Positions 36,001-46,282 of a DNA stretch of 64,000 nt are shown piece after piece (position 1 is the first letter of the stretch; every line of letters starts with the position of its first letter). Both the position numbers and the translations under genes were made by a program. Origin of the DNA: Parelaphostrongylus tenuis (lineage: Eukaryota; Nematoda; Chromadorea; Rhabditida; Metastrongylidae); the NCBI GenBank assembly GCA_019055375.1, contig JAHQIW010001222.1:85001-149000 (forward strand). Direction: 5' to 3'. Under the pieces are notes generated by a model. It did no database searches. It was not told where the DNA came from and saw nothing but the letters and a program-made list of their open reading frames with translations.

Positions 36001-36382
36001 TGGAGGTTGGCTGCTGGAGAAGTCGTAATCCGATGAGCTCGATTCTACCAACTGAGGTTGGCTGCTGGAGAAGTCGTAATCCGACGGGCTCGATTCTACA
36101 AATGGGGGTTGGCTGCTGGAGAAGTCGTAATCCGACGGGCTCGATTCTACAAATGGAGGTTGGCTGCTGGAGAAGTCGTAGTCCGACGGGCTCGATTCTA
36201 CAAATGGAGGTTGGCTGCTGGAGAAATCGTACTCCTGTGTTTTGAACTCTATAATCAATAAAGAAGATCAAGACAAGTTACATATTTTCACTTAACAAAT
36301 GAAAGCTTACCTTCCGCTGAGGAATCTGGGCTCGAATCCACATACGGATATGGACTGGAGGAGACGTATAGCTGGTCATGGT
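32098..36382 (-). CDS. modular repeat protein (Ser/Pro/Tyr-rich), 3' exons
   Basis: Exons on the minus strand: 36382-36311 ([15 protein letters not shown]), 36248-33939 (about 44 copies of a 17-residue repeat), 32569-32492 ([19 protein letters not shown]), 32428-32342 ([14 protein letters not shown]) and 32141-32098 ([13 protein letters not shown], then stop). All these junctions are phase 1 with GT..AG. Each exon codes one degenerate module of the type [23 protein letters not shown]. An extra module at 32279-32204 is two bases short at its acceptor and would shift the frame, so it is likely skipped. The repeat exon contains several one-base indels (pseudogenisation or assembly error). The product would be low-complexity and probably disordered. 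No 5' end found; function unknown. Confidence 0.6.
32572..32640. repeat. (TA)n microsatellite
   Basis: TA run in the intron between the repeat exon and exon 32569-32492, almost touching the acceptor. Confidence 0.95.
32701..32976 (-). mobile_element. tRNA-derived SINE, copy 1
   Basis: The head (read minus) carries a GCGCAGTG A box and a GGTTCGATC B box; the tail ends in TTATCC repeats. Related copies at 33561-33846, 55286-55580 and 59366-59667. Flanked by TA runs. Confidence 0.8.
33067..33109 (-). ncRNA. hammerhead ribozyme, one core change
   Basis: Helix I (GCCCGA/TCGGGC), GAAA, helix III and the GTA triplet are intact. The core box reads TTGACGA in place of CTGACGA, which removes the essential core C. 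Probably inactive. Confidence 0.6.
33401..33439 (-). ncRNA. hammerhead fragment, interrupted
   Basis: CTGACGA, helix II GGC/GCC, GAAA and CACGTC remain. About 24 extra bases separate the cleavage site from the partner strand of helix I. Confidence 0.45.
33561..33846 (-). mobile_element. tRNA-derived SINE, copy 2
   Basis: Diverged copy of the SINE at 59366-59667, also in the intron before the repeat exon. Confidence 0.75.
33955..36235 (-). repeat. 51-bp coding minisatellite, about 44 units
   Basis: Units alternate between two main types. One encodes [17 protein letters not shown]; the other swaps to [10 protein letters not shown] and SQPQL. The 51-bp period keeps the minus-strand frame. At least eight single-base indels are present (near 34050, 34064, 34367, 34575, 34617, 35440, 35458 and 35543). 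Plus-strand frames over the array are shadows. Confidence 0.95.
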
Positions 36383-38269
36383 CTATGATTAAAGAAAAAC
36401 TTCAATTTCAATACCTTATTACTATGTAGTTGAGAAGAAAGTTCATCTCTCACTGAGGAATCAGTGTTGAGTTTTAAACAAGAAGATGGGTGGATGAATT
36501 GTTTACCTCCGCTCACAACTTTCTAATCAATGAGGGGCTCCATCTTCACATGGTCTTTATTATTTTGTGTAAAGAAAAAGACGGTGCATTGTGTCACGTA
36601 TATTATTCGTCAAGGTGTGAAGTTTTCATCATCTCGTGTGAATTAAGTGTGTGCTGTCAGCTGGATATGTACATACTGTAAATACAGCGCTTGTAGGTAC
36701 TATACAGATAAGGCTTAACATGCATTCCATATTGGTTTGGTGAGCAATTCTCGATACGATGGTGAGAGTGGTGAACTGAGGTTCTATGCCTTTTGAGGAT
36801 AGTCTCTCATTGTGTCACGCGCTACTTTCTACATTAGCTGGGAACTATTGTTGAATACGAATTAGACTTGAAGTGAACTTTTTACGAGAAAGCAATGGAT
36901 CCAGAGGATCGACTTGTACTTCACTCACACTTCGCGCTTTGTGCGTCGTGTATATACAAATAGTCACAATCACACGTGTGTAAATGTACTTTTGTGTGTA
37001 TCAGTCAGTATTCTACGCATCGACATCCAGCATATCTACTGTTTTGTTTTAGAAAAAGATGCTAAAAGAGGTCTGAGGTCTAGCAGACGAATTCCATTTG
37101 TACTCTACAATACCTCAGAGAGTTCCACGAAGACGGTAGGTATGTTCGCTGCACGAAAAGTAAGCTCTCTTCTGACAGAGTTTTTAGGAAACTTTCCTTC
37201 ACACTCTGATGAGCGAACTAATTAGTCTCTTTATCTAAGTGACTGAGCGTTTAAGTGATGAAAAAGAAGTCTCATGACACATTAAGCTGATGGCAATAAT
37301 CATGTGAAGGAAACTTGGAAGATACCTGCTCGTCCGATGACGATGGCTGTAAGTTGCAGTAAAACAATGACTATCATCGTATCTTGAAAATACAGTATCT
37401 TCTGAAATTTTGAGGTTCAGCAGATTAAGTTGTACATAATTGTCAAAATTGGTTCGATTGGATAATCTATAACATGTTTTCCTCATTGAACTTCCGTCAT
37501 ATTCTGAGCATAGGATTAATCTGAAGCGGAGAGCGTGGTTAACTGGTTCTTATGCTTGTCGCTGCGCGGGCCGAAATCCACGCTTCTCCTCTAGAAGCTT
37601 TGCGGAAGACATAAACGTACACTTTATAGAGCTTCAAAATATGCTATGCTCGAGATTGCGAAAGATCAGTATTTTGCGCCGTATGAAGACGAAAGGCGAA
37701 TTGACCTAGACGTACTGGGAGGCGCGCAGGTGAAAAAAACCGTGAGACGGCTCATAAAAATTGTTAAGCTTAGTTATCTTTAGGCCTGCTTAACAGCAGA
37801 GTATGCTGATGAAGACTAGATAGCTTAGGAAGTGGTTATAAATTCAAGGTGGCCACCAATAGTATTCCTACTCTTCGCAAAATGTGAGTTACTGGAAAGC
37901 TCTCCTACTGTTTAGTGGAAGCCTCCTGGGCGGAATGAAGTATATTTCGAATGCCTAATGCTCAGCTTGACCGGATCACCAAAGAACTTTTCGCTTAAAA
38001 AGAACAAAAATCATCTAATGCAAGCAAATCAGCCATTAAAGAGTACCTGCGCTGCTTGCACGATTCTTGTGAAGGGGCCTTCTTAACATTTAAAGGGCCA
38101 TCATTTTAGGTTGTTGCATAAATGACACTGGAGCAATGAGCACCAAATTTGCCAAACAAAAATAAATAACTGCTTAGTTTTAGCATCGTTCTATTGAGCA
38201 ATTTCTTGCAAGCAATCTTATATACAACTTGCTTATACAAGATTCAAGATGGAACTTGTTGTGGGAACA
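36383..38269. other. mostly unannotated; possible exon at 37053-37135 (+)
   Basis: A TTTTAG acceptor at 37052 and an ACG|GTAGGT donor bound a frame KRGLRSSRRIPFVLYNTSES; no partner exon was found. An eroded module of the repeat gene (NTDSSV) lies near 36450 on the minus strand without a donor. A tRNA-like patch is at 37530-37590. Otherwise nothing recognised. Confidence 0.3.
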
Positions 38270-38470
38270 GATTAGTTTGCTACTCTCGCATCAATGGTGG
38301 AGAGGGTAAAATGCTAGTGAAACGGCGCGCAAGATTAATGGAGCAAGCGCGATGATAAAATTGCATAAAGGACTGCTAGAAAGTGGTTCGCGAAGCTGAA
38401 AGCTGGACAGAGCAGTGTGAAGGATTAGTCTTACTCAGTCGGTCCACAGAAACCTCTATCAATCTTACGC
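38270..38470 (+). mobile_element. mariner N-terminal fragment, decayed
   Basis: Related to 8940-9150 and 25160-25425. A frame around 38380 reads KWFAKLKAGQSSVKD across shifts. Inactive. Confidence 0.45.
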
Positions 38471-38678
38471 GCAGCTTCACCCAGCATTTTCCTTTACGCG
38501 CAGCCATACGTACATGAGTAGCACGCGGAGCAAGTATAGGCGAGTTCGGTAGCAAATTTTTCGCAGTAAAATGCGCATTTGAACAATAGCGAAATCATGC
38601 AATTGTAACTATATTCAATTAACAAATATGGTGTTTATTGCTTGAATGCCAAAGCTTGAGAGACGACCTTATGCAAAG

Positions 38679-38682
<4 letters not shown>

Positions 38683-38720
<38 letters not shown>
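38683..38720. repeat. (GA)n microsatellite
   Basis: Uninterrupted GA run. Confidence 0.95.
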
Positions 38721-38724
<4 letters not shown>

Positions 38725-38869
38725 GAGAGAGGAAAAATTGTCTCGTAGAGCAAGCAGCGGGAGTGAAGGGTACTTCCAAGTGCCATAGAGGATGTGTCGC
38801 CAGTTTTATATTGTCAATTTCTGAACATGTGGGCGTATTTGGTTATTTCAATGTAAACAGATTTTAGTA

Positions 38870-40260
38870 CTTTCAATTTAGCTTCAAATGCGCTTTGACT
38901 CCATAGTCGTTATGTATGTCAGTGCTGATAAAGTCAGTGCTTGTGTGTAGTGATATGGTGTACCAAAATCAATGGGATAGTGCAAATGTTTAAGGCAAAT
39001 AACCACTTCGTTTCAGCATTGGAACATTCACCGCATTTAATAAAAGAATCAAAAAACCATATTCTTAGGTTCAAATAAACGGAAGCTTTGCTCCTTTTTG
39101 TCAAAGATCATCTGTATATTTTCTAACTAAAATGATTACTACTACAACCATGATGCCATACAACGAAGTCCAAGTGGGCTCCACAGAACACATATGATTG
39201 GACTCTGCTTCAGGTTTATAATCACTCCATTCCACTGAAACCAAGAAATTGGTGCGAGGCGTCCATGGGAGAATGAAATAATAATTTATTGAATGGTACG
39301 GATCTGGAAACTATCATTCAGGTCAAACATATATCCAGCCGCCTCTACGATGTTGAGTGGAGTTTAATATGTAACGAATTCGTTAAGATATGATCCAAGA
39401 CAAATGCTTCACTCTTGGTTTTTTGTAATTCGACTAACAACCTCTTTAATACTCCACAAATGATTTATACTTTCTTTATTACGGATAAACACTGTTTTTG
39501 AATCACTGCCCCAGCAACGTTTTCATGTTCAAACATGTCGCTCTACTTTGAAAATGGTACGGTAGTACTCTCTTCACAGAAATTGTATGGAAAAGTAAGT
39601 AAAATTTTTGTTTTGTACAATGAAGTTGCCCTGTTTTCACCACATTCTGCTGCTATTGTTAGATCGATTTGATATTGCTGTTGGCCTGTGTGGTATTCAA
39701 TTTTATTAAATCGTAATTCTCTAGAGATAGTACAGCTGTACTCGTATAGAAATCGTGAATTAATGTGGAACAACACTGTCTGTTGTTCATAATGAACATT
39801 CTCTAACTGTGCTGTATCTTATCAACTTGGTAAATAGATTTAATATTACTGTCGACTTTTATTTTGCCACCTTTTATGAAACCTATTTGTTACTTCAACT
39901 TCGATTATTTCGAATGATAAAACATGGTAATTTTGAGCGTCATAAGCACTGCTATCTTCCTTCATGCTTAGAAATATAGTCTTAATTTTGCTGTCTCACC
40001 TTTCAATATTTCAGTACTCTACTCAAAGCTTCTCACTCTTGTCACAAGGACTGATAGTCCGCTGTTGAATGTTAATAACGTGGAGAGTAAGTGAACTATT
40101 GCCTAGGATGGTCATGTGTCTACGGTAATTCTTTGCCTTATGTGGTATCCCACATTGGTGCACGGCCCGTGCTTCTTTTATTGTATATAACCTACACATG
40201 ATTTGGTCGGACTCTTGTAAGCAAGTGTGAGAATGAAGTATAATGGGTTTTTTTTTTATG
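38870..40260. other. intergenic, nothing recognised
   Basis: No motif-bearing frame or repeat structure seen. Confidence 0.4.
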
Positions 40261-40323
40261 ATTAGGCGCGAGGCTCTCAATAGTAGAAATTATTGAACAC
40301 AGCGCACAACAAAAAGCAATGAA

Positions 40324-40357
40324 CGACTTTCGGCGGTTTCGCCTTGTTCAGAGCCTG
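40324..40357 (-). ncRNA. Penelope-type hammerhead relic
   Basis: Minus strand: GGCTCTGAACAAGGCG, CCGCC, GAAAGTC. It resembles 43352-43386, but the core reads CTGAACA. A third Penelope-like 3' end. Confidence 0.45.
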
Positions 40358-40547
40358 GATAGGTCAAACTGAGTCGCAATAAACCCACTTAAACCTCTAG
40401 TAGCGTAGCAGAAAGGTTTGATAAGCAAAACTTCGTCTGCATAGTGATAATTTTTTTTTTCAACACTCACTGCTTCCTCTATTTCACTATTCTTGCAAAT
40501 TTCAAAAAAAAAGAATGCTTGTAGGCCTAAGCGAGGTTGGTATGCCA

Positions 40548-40596
40548 GGGCCAAACAGTGGTGTTTCGGAGGTCTCGCCCTCCTCGTCAGTGACCC
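40548..40596 (-). ncRNA. hammerhead ribozyme, complete (family B)
   Basis: Hand folding on the minus strand: helix I GGGUCA with UGGCCC (6 pairs, one wobble), core CUGACGA, perfect helix II GGAGG/CCUCC with a 6-nt loop, GAAA, helix III ACA/UGU with the 4-nt loop CCAC, cleavage triplet GUU. All core bases are conserved, making it the best three-stem fold in the window. GUU is an allowed but slower triplet. Confidence 0.85.
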
Positions 40597-40739
40597 ACGC
40601 CACACATTAAGCCCTGCAATGTAGCAAGAAGGAAGGCGTATGTGGTGACGGTACACTGTACAATGACACTTATCCATCATCACTTCTCAGTCGATGGATG
40701 TCGGCTGGTAGAGTAAAATTGATCCATGGCATCGACTGT

Positions 40740-41966
40740 TTTCGCAAGTGTTACAATAAACCTTATTCGTCAGCTGACGTTTTGGCAGTTCGCCTTCGTC
40801 AGAGCCTGGAAGGGTCAAAATGTCCGCAATCCAATCAGTCAAACATCTCCATTACTCCTTTAGATAAAATCACCAGACCTAGATTTCAATCGCATCAAGC
40901 ACAAAATCAACATTCAACGTACTCACCGCTTTTATATGTGTTCCACTGAATCATCCAAGTGGAGATCACCGGAAGGAGAGACAGATAGGCCCGTAATGCA
41001 CCCTACCCATCAAAGCAACAGTGTTACATACTGGCTCATATCACGAGTGTTTACGAGGCATTCCTCCCTGCGGTTTATGGTTGGATTGGTCGTATTAATT
41101 CAGAACGCTTCCAAGATCTTTGGCGCTGATGTTCTTTGCTCCTGCGCAAGGATGGCGACTTCGATTTCAAAATCAACTCCGTCGTGCTTCTGTGCTCTAT
41201 GCGTCCCTAGCGAAGTGTTCCGTCTATTGAGCGCTTGTCAGCTAGGTGTCCTTCTATGCGGGTATAGAGCGGCCTACCCGTTTCGCCAATATATTTATCA
41301 CTACACGCTTTGCAAGAGATTAAGAAGAGTGTACCTACGCTCATGCAATCATCGTCCCTGCCGTTAGGACATATTTTACAATCTTTCGTTATGCAGAGAC
41401 GGTCATATAAGCGGTTGCGATCTAGTTGGCGTTTTAGAGTATTCGGTGATATTTCAATAATGGTTACTCATTGATCTAAACCCGCTCTTTTCAAACAGCG
41501 TTTTATAGCCGCACTAGTCTCATTTGAAAAAAAACCGCAGGATAAACGGGACTTTCCTTTCATTTGAGATTTCGTTCGGGCTTATTATCTCCTCTAAACC
41601 TAAGCCGAGGGGTTACAAATTCGTATTCATTAGATGTGGCTATTTCCCGAGCCAGTTTCACGCATTCTACTCTCTGCTCCTCCCCGGTACATATATTGGC
41701 TGCTGTTTAAAACATGTTTTTTACGAGCGCCTTTTTCTCATGTGAGGGACGAGAAGAGAGGTAGTGAACCAGATATTCTTATTACTTGGCTTTCGGTACC
41801 ACTTTGCTATGTAGCCGCTCTCAGTTAAGCTTAATTGCAAGTTCAAGAATGGAAGCCAATCGTCTTTAGGTATCTCACTCGCTGCCCCCATCGCCAGCCC
41901 TCTCATTTGAGTATATAATTCGAATGACTCCGCATGCAAGCCACAAATGAGCTTCTGGTACAACAC
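40740..41966 (-). mobile_element. Penelope-like element, truncated, minus copy
   Basis: Minus strand from 41966: an internally deleted RT piece (RGLAMG joined to EIPKDDWLPFLNLQLS, then YRKPSNKNI), then a GIY-YIG segment with SDKYIGETGRPLYTRIEGHL near 41280-41220, frameshifted in LADKR. The element ends near 40740 in a hammerhead remnant (40772-40806: CTGACGA kept, GAAA changed to AAAA). It is the mirror of 42280-43420. Confidence 0.8.
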
Positions 41967-43420
41967 CAGGGAGCTGTAAACATGTATGGCTTGTCGATTG
42001 AGCAGTTCATGGTCCTATTAAAAGAGTGCCTGAACTCCTCAATCTTCAGTTGGTCCGCGAATTATTTCGCACAAAGGAGAGGGCTGGCAATGGGACAGCG
42101 ATTGGCACCTAGCCTAGCTATTGCCTTTATGTCTAGAGTGAAAGCATCAGTGATGGATCTCTGGCCAATACTCTACTGTAGGTATACAGATGATTGTTTG
42201 ATTATCTGTTCCACTCAAAAGGAGCTAGATAATTGTTTTAGATTGTTTAATGAACAGTCAGAGTATATAAAATTCACCCGTGAGATATCAAAAGACGATT
42301 GGCTTCCATTCTTGAACGTGTAAAAAGCTTAACTGACAGCGGCTACATAACAAAGTGGTAATGAAAGCCAAGTAATAAGAATATTCTAGTTTGATATCTC
42401 TCTTCTCATCCCTCACATACTAAAAAGGCGCTAGTAAAAAACATGTTTCGAACAGCAGCCAATGTATGTACCGGGGAAGAGCAGAGAGTAGAATCCGTGA
42501 AACTGGCTCGGGAAATAGCCACATCTAATGAATATGAATTTGTAACCCCTCGGCTTAGGTTTAGAGGAAATAATAAGCCCGAACGAAAACTCGAATGAGA
42601 GGAAAGTCCAGTTTATCCTCCCGTTTTTTTTTCAAGAGATCAGTACAGCTATAAAACGCTGTTTGAAAGAGTGGGTTTAGAGCAATCGGTAACCATTATT
42701 AAAATACCACCGAGTACTCTAAAACACCAACTAGATCGCAACCGCTTATATGACCGTCTCTGCATAACGAAAGATTGTAAAATATTTCCTAACGGCAGGG
42801 ACGATGATTGCATGAGCGTAGGTACAGTCTTCTTAATCTCTTGCAAAGCGTGTAGTGATAAATATATTGGCGAAACGGGTAGGCCGCTCTATACCCGCAT
42901 AGAAGGACACCTAGCTGACAGGCGTCTTAATAGACGGAACACTTCACTAGGGACGCATAGAGCACAGAAGCACGACGGAGTTGATTTTGAAATCGAAGTC
43001 GCCATCCTTGCGCAGGAGCAAATAACATAAGCGCGAAAGATTTTGAAAGCGTTTTTGGATTAATACGACCAATCCAATCATAAACCTCTGGGAGGAATGC
43101 TTCGTGAACACTCGTGATTTGAGCCAGTATTTAAGACTGTTGTTTTGATGGGTAGGGTGCATTACGGGCCTATCTGTCTCTCCTTCCGGTGATCTCCATT
43201 TGGATCATTCAGTGGAACACATATGAAAAAGCGGCGAGTTTGTTGAGTGTTGATTTTGTGCTTGATGCGATTGAAATCTAGGTCTGGTGATTTTTCTAAA
43301 GGAGTAGTGGAGGTGTGAGACTGACTGGAATGCGGACATTTGACCTTTGCAGGCTCTGAAGAAGGCGAACTGCCGAAACGTCAGCTGTGAAATAAAGTTT
43401 AATGTAACACCTCGTGTTTT
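41934..43420 (+). mobile_element. Penelope-like element, partial RT and GIY-YIG, plus copy
   Basis: RT palm frame 41934-42323 with RRGLAMGQRLAPSLAIAF and the catalytic YTDD in CRYTDDCLII, ending at a premature stop. A stop-rich linker follows, then 42671-43030 with the GIY-YIG endonuclease core (LISCKACSDKYIGETGR). RT plus a C-terminal GIY-YIG domain is the hallmark of EN+ Penelope-like elements. No full RT N-terminus is present. The 3' end carries a hammerhead (43352-43386). Not autonomous. Confidence 0.85.
43352..43386 (+). ncRNA. minimal hammerhead ribozyme at Penelope 3' end
   Basis: Helix I GGCU with AGCU (4 pairs), core CUGAAGA, helix II GGC/GCC with a bulged A, GAAA, then C and GUC: a two-pair helix III without a loop. 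All core bases are present. Such minimal helix III forms are known from Penelope-like elements and are thought to need dimerisation. Confidence 0.75.
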
Positions 43421-43479
43421 GCTTAAAGTAGAAAATCAGGAAGCATATTATATACAATATATATATATATATATAATAT

Positions 43480-45303
43480 CTAAAAAGGCTTATCTATCCG
43501 TCTTTGTAACAAAACCCTAAGAACGGTAAATTCAGTCTTTCTGAATTTAACGAAGTTTTGAAGAGATCAAATTCAAAAATATTGAATAGAGAACAGTGTA
43601 TATATCATAAATGACAGCCATGTGCTGTATGGAACAACATTGCTCAACTCTTCAAAAAACTTCGATGAGACCACGTATAGGCGGCTTTGACAACAATCAA
43701 ATAGGGAAGAGACCTCGTCGTCTGCCCTACTGCTTCGCATAGAAATCTCTGCCATTTTCATCTAAGCGAGTAGTCCTTGCGCAATTGTTTCCCTTTTTCA
43801 GCCTTTACGATTTAGAGCATTACTCCTTCCTCGGGCATTCAAATAAGGATGTTGCTTAAGTACACAACCTTTCTTGTTTACAACAATTCATTAGTAATTG
43901 ACGTATGTAAAGCTAATTCTACTTTTGATCTGACTTGGATATTGCCTACGGGTAATGCTTTTTATCATGTCCGATGATTCTGATGCTCGTCAGCGCGCAT
44001 GAGAGCGAACCTCACCTCTCAACACTCTCAGGCAGTCAACAAAGAACGTCCATAGAACGCTACAGCCTACCCTCGAAATTACAAAGAGACTCGTTTGATC
44101 AGTAATCTACGACGTTTAAGAGAAAAAAAAACAGAAAAAGATTAAATGCTAGAAGTACTGGAATCCGCACAGTGAAAAAAACGCAGTCAGAATAACAAAG
44201 TGTCAAAATATTGATTTTTAGAATAAAATGTTGTTGATCAATGTTAGCTAGTGCATACGTATTGCACTACTAGCACGTAAGAAGATTTATAACTTATTGG
44301 CTGCTGAATAGATAAGTTGTGAATAGATACTCTGTATAGCTGCGTATTTCATTATCGGTATGACCTCTTGAATAAAGGTCAGGACCATTCATCTTTTTTG
44401 AGGAAGTATTTCAAATAGATGAATGCAAACTTTATCAAAGCTGGCTCCGGCCACTTACCAAAAAGCCCTTTATGTAAGTTTCTACAAAGGCCGTTTTTTG
44501 TAGAAAATGTATTTTTAAATTACATTCTTTCAATATCGTGTGCAGAATAGGGAGGTTATCAAAAAGAGTTGTTTTCTCAACTATATAGTTTCAGTATTGG
44601 AAGGTAAGAATCTCTGGAGCATCCGGGCATTTTTCACAAAATAACGCTCAAAAAAGTCCCACAAAAGATGGTCTATTTCTCATAGCGGCAAGGTTTTGTC
44701 GAAAGCAGCACACAAAAAAATCCGCTGTGTAATTAAAACAACGCGTCAGAAAACAAGATGTTATTTTTTTTCCCGTTATTAGAGCGAACTATTAAGATCT
44801 CTTCGTGATCCACGCCATCTACCAAAATCTTCACAAATAATGAGTGCTTAGTAACTGTCTAATGAGGAAATTTTATGGTGTGAAGCTTGGGAACTGCACT
44901 AATATCTGAGTTTTTCATAGCGGCAAATTTTGCTAAACAACAACGAGGAAACCGTTGAAAAGTTGAAAGAAAAGAACACAGCAGTCGAAACATATTCTTC
45001 TCCGTCAATAGAACGTGTTATCAAAGCCTCTTCATGAACCAAGCTTAATCGGCAGTATTTGAGCAATCGAACGACTAGGAAAACATAGATAAAAGAAAAT
45101 GAAACGCATCAGCAAGAAAACTGTTCCTTCTCAAAAAATGCGGTTTCCTCGTTGAAAGTTCAAGATTTTTCGACACATGGATGTTTTTTATGCTAGAGAA
45201 AACCTTTATAGGAACTTTCTCTGTGGTGTCTCATTATTTGAAACACCATACACAAATTAGACCACCGTCATGGACGATTGTCACGCAACAAAGGGACGAA
45301 TGA
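43480..45303. other. intergenic, nothing recognised
   Basis: AT-rich. A TTTCAG, nine bases, then GTAAGA pattern at about 44590 looks like a micro-exon but has no context. Confidence 0.35.
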
Positions 45304-46282
45304 ATTATGTGCTGAGGTCCGCACAACTCCTGAAGACGGACCGTCCATGTATATCCAAGTAGGTAAGTAAGTAATCTCATCATTTGATGGTAATAATACT
45401 TCCTCAATATCTTAAAGTAGCGAATAAGTCCTTATACTTTCATTAAGGCGTCACTAATACAAAGTGTCCGCTCTTGCGCTATGCGTCATACTGTGGCGCA
45501 TGAATGTGCCATGCCAAACTCAACAAGTCGAGACTGATTTATAATGAAACATCAACTAGAAGCGTGAGTTTTGTGTCAGAGAAAAGAGGAAAGGCAACAA
45601 ACTAGTGTGTTCTCTTAACAACTTGTGGTGAAACTGTGTGGTGTGTTCTGAAAAACCTTTTGAATTATTATGGAATGCTCCAACAGCCATGATTTTATAT
45701 CGAAGCGTGAACAACATGGGTAGTCAAAACTGGTATTGATCCACGCTTCTTCACCCATAAGCGTCTAATCCAGGTTGTAAATCTTTCAAATGAATGCACA
45801 GTGAAACTCGTTTGATAATGGTCTTACTGCACTTTTCACTTTTACGAATTTGGTATGTCATACTCTCCGATATTTCCGTATATTGTCAGAGCCGATGATT
45901 ATGTTCACCGGCCTCAATGAAACAGTGCAAAAAATAATGTGTCAATTCTCGTCCCAAGCGATGGTAGACTTGTATCCGTAAAGCCTTATGAGATTTTGAG
46001 TATTTGTGCAATAACAAACTCATAAGCATGGGTTTCAGTACATTCCAAAGAGAATGATATGAAAAGGAACAAAGTTGTTAGTGAGAAAAATAGAATCGTT
46101 CCAGAAGTTTATGACCAAGTGAAATCAAATGCGTTTCTTCGTAATGAAATTAGAGATGACGAACAAACACCAGAAGGAAACTGAACGGTTATGGTTTGAA
46201 TGGTATTTCAATAGTTCTTAGATAATTACTTAGATACATAAGTGATCCGTCTTCACTAGTTGTGCGGACCCCAGCACATATT
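45304..46282. mobile_element. 0.98-kb element with 36-bp terminal inverted repeats
   Basis: The left end at 45304-45339 (ATGTGCTGAGGTCCGCACAA) is inverted at 46247-46282 with about three mismatches. The interior has no transposase that I recognise, so it is a non-autonomous DNA element. Confidence 0.65.

Noticed and set aside
33955..36235. Regular short repeats that might suggest a CRISPR array
   Set aside because: Units are contiguous 51-mers without unique spacers, keep a coding frame and are flanked by splice sites in eukaryotic DNA; this is a coding minisatellite.
34022..36261. Long plus-strand frames over the minisatellite
   Set aside because: They are antisense shadows of the minus-strand repeat; only the minus strand has matching modules in neighbouring exons.
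37530..37590. tRNA-like patch with GGAGAGC and GCTTCTCC ends
   Set aside because: Too short for a tRNA and lacks a proper T arm; not annotated as RNA.
40936..41367. 143-residue plus-strand frame
   Set aside because: Antisense of the GIY-YIG region of the minus-strand Penelope-like element.
44590..44605. Nine-base micro-exon between TTTCAG and GTAAGA
   Set aside because: No flanking exons on this strand; expected by chance in this much AT-rich DNA.
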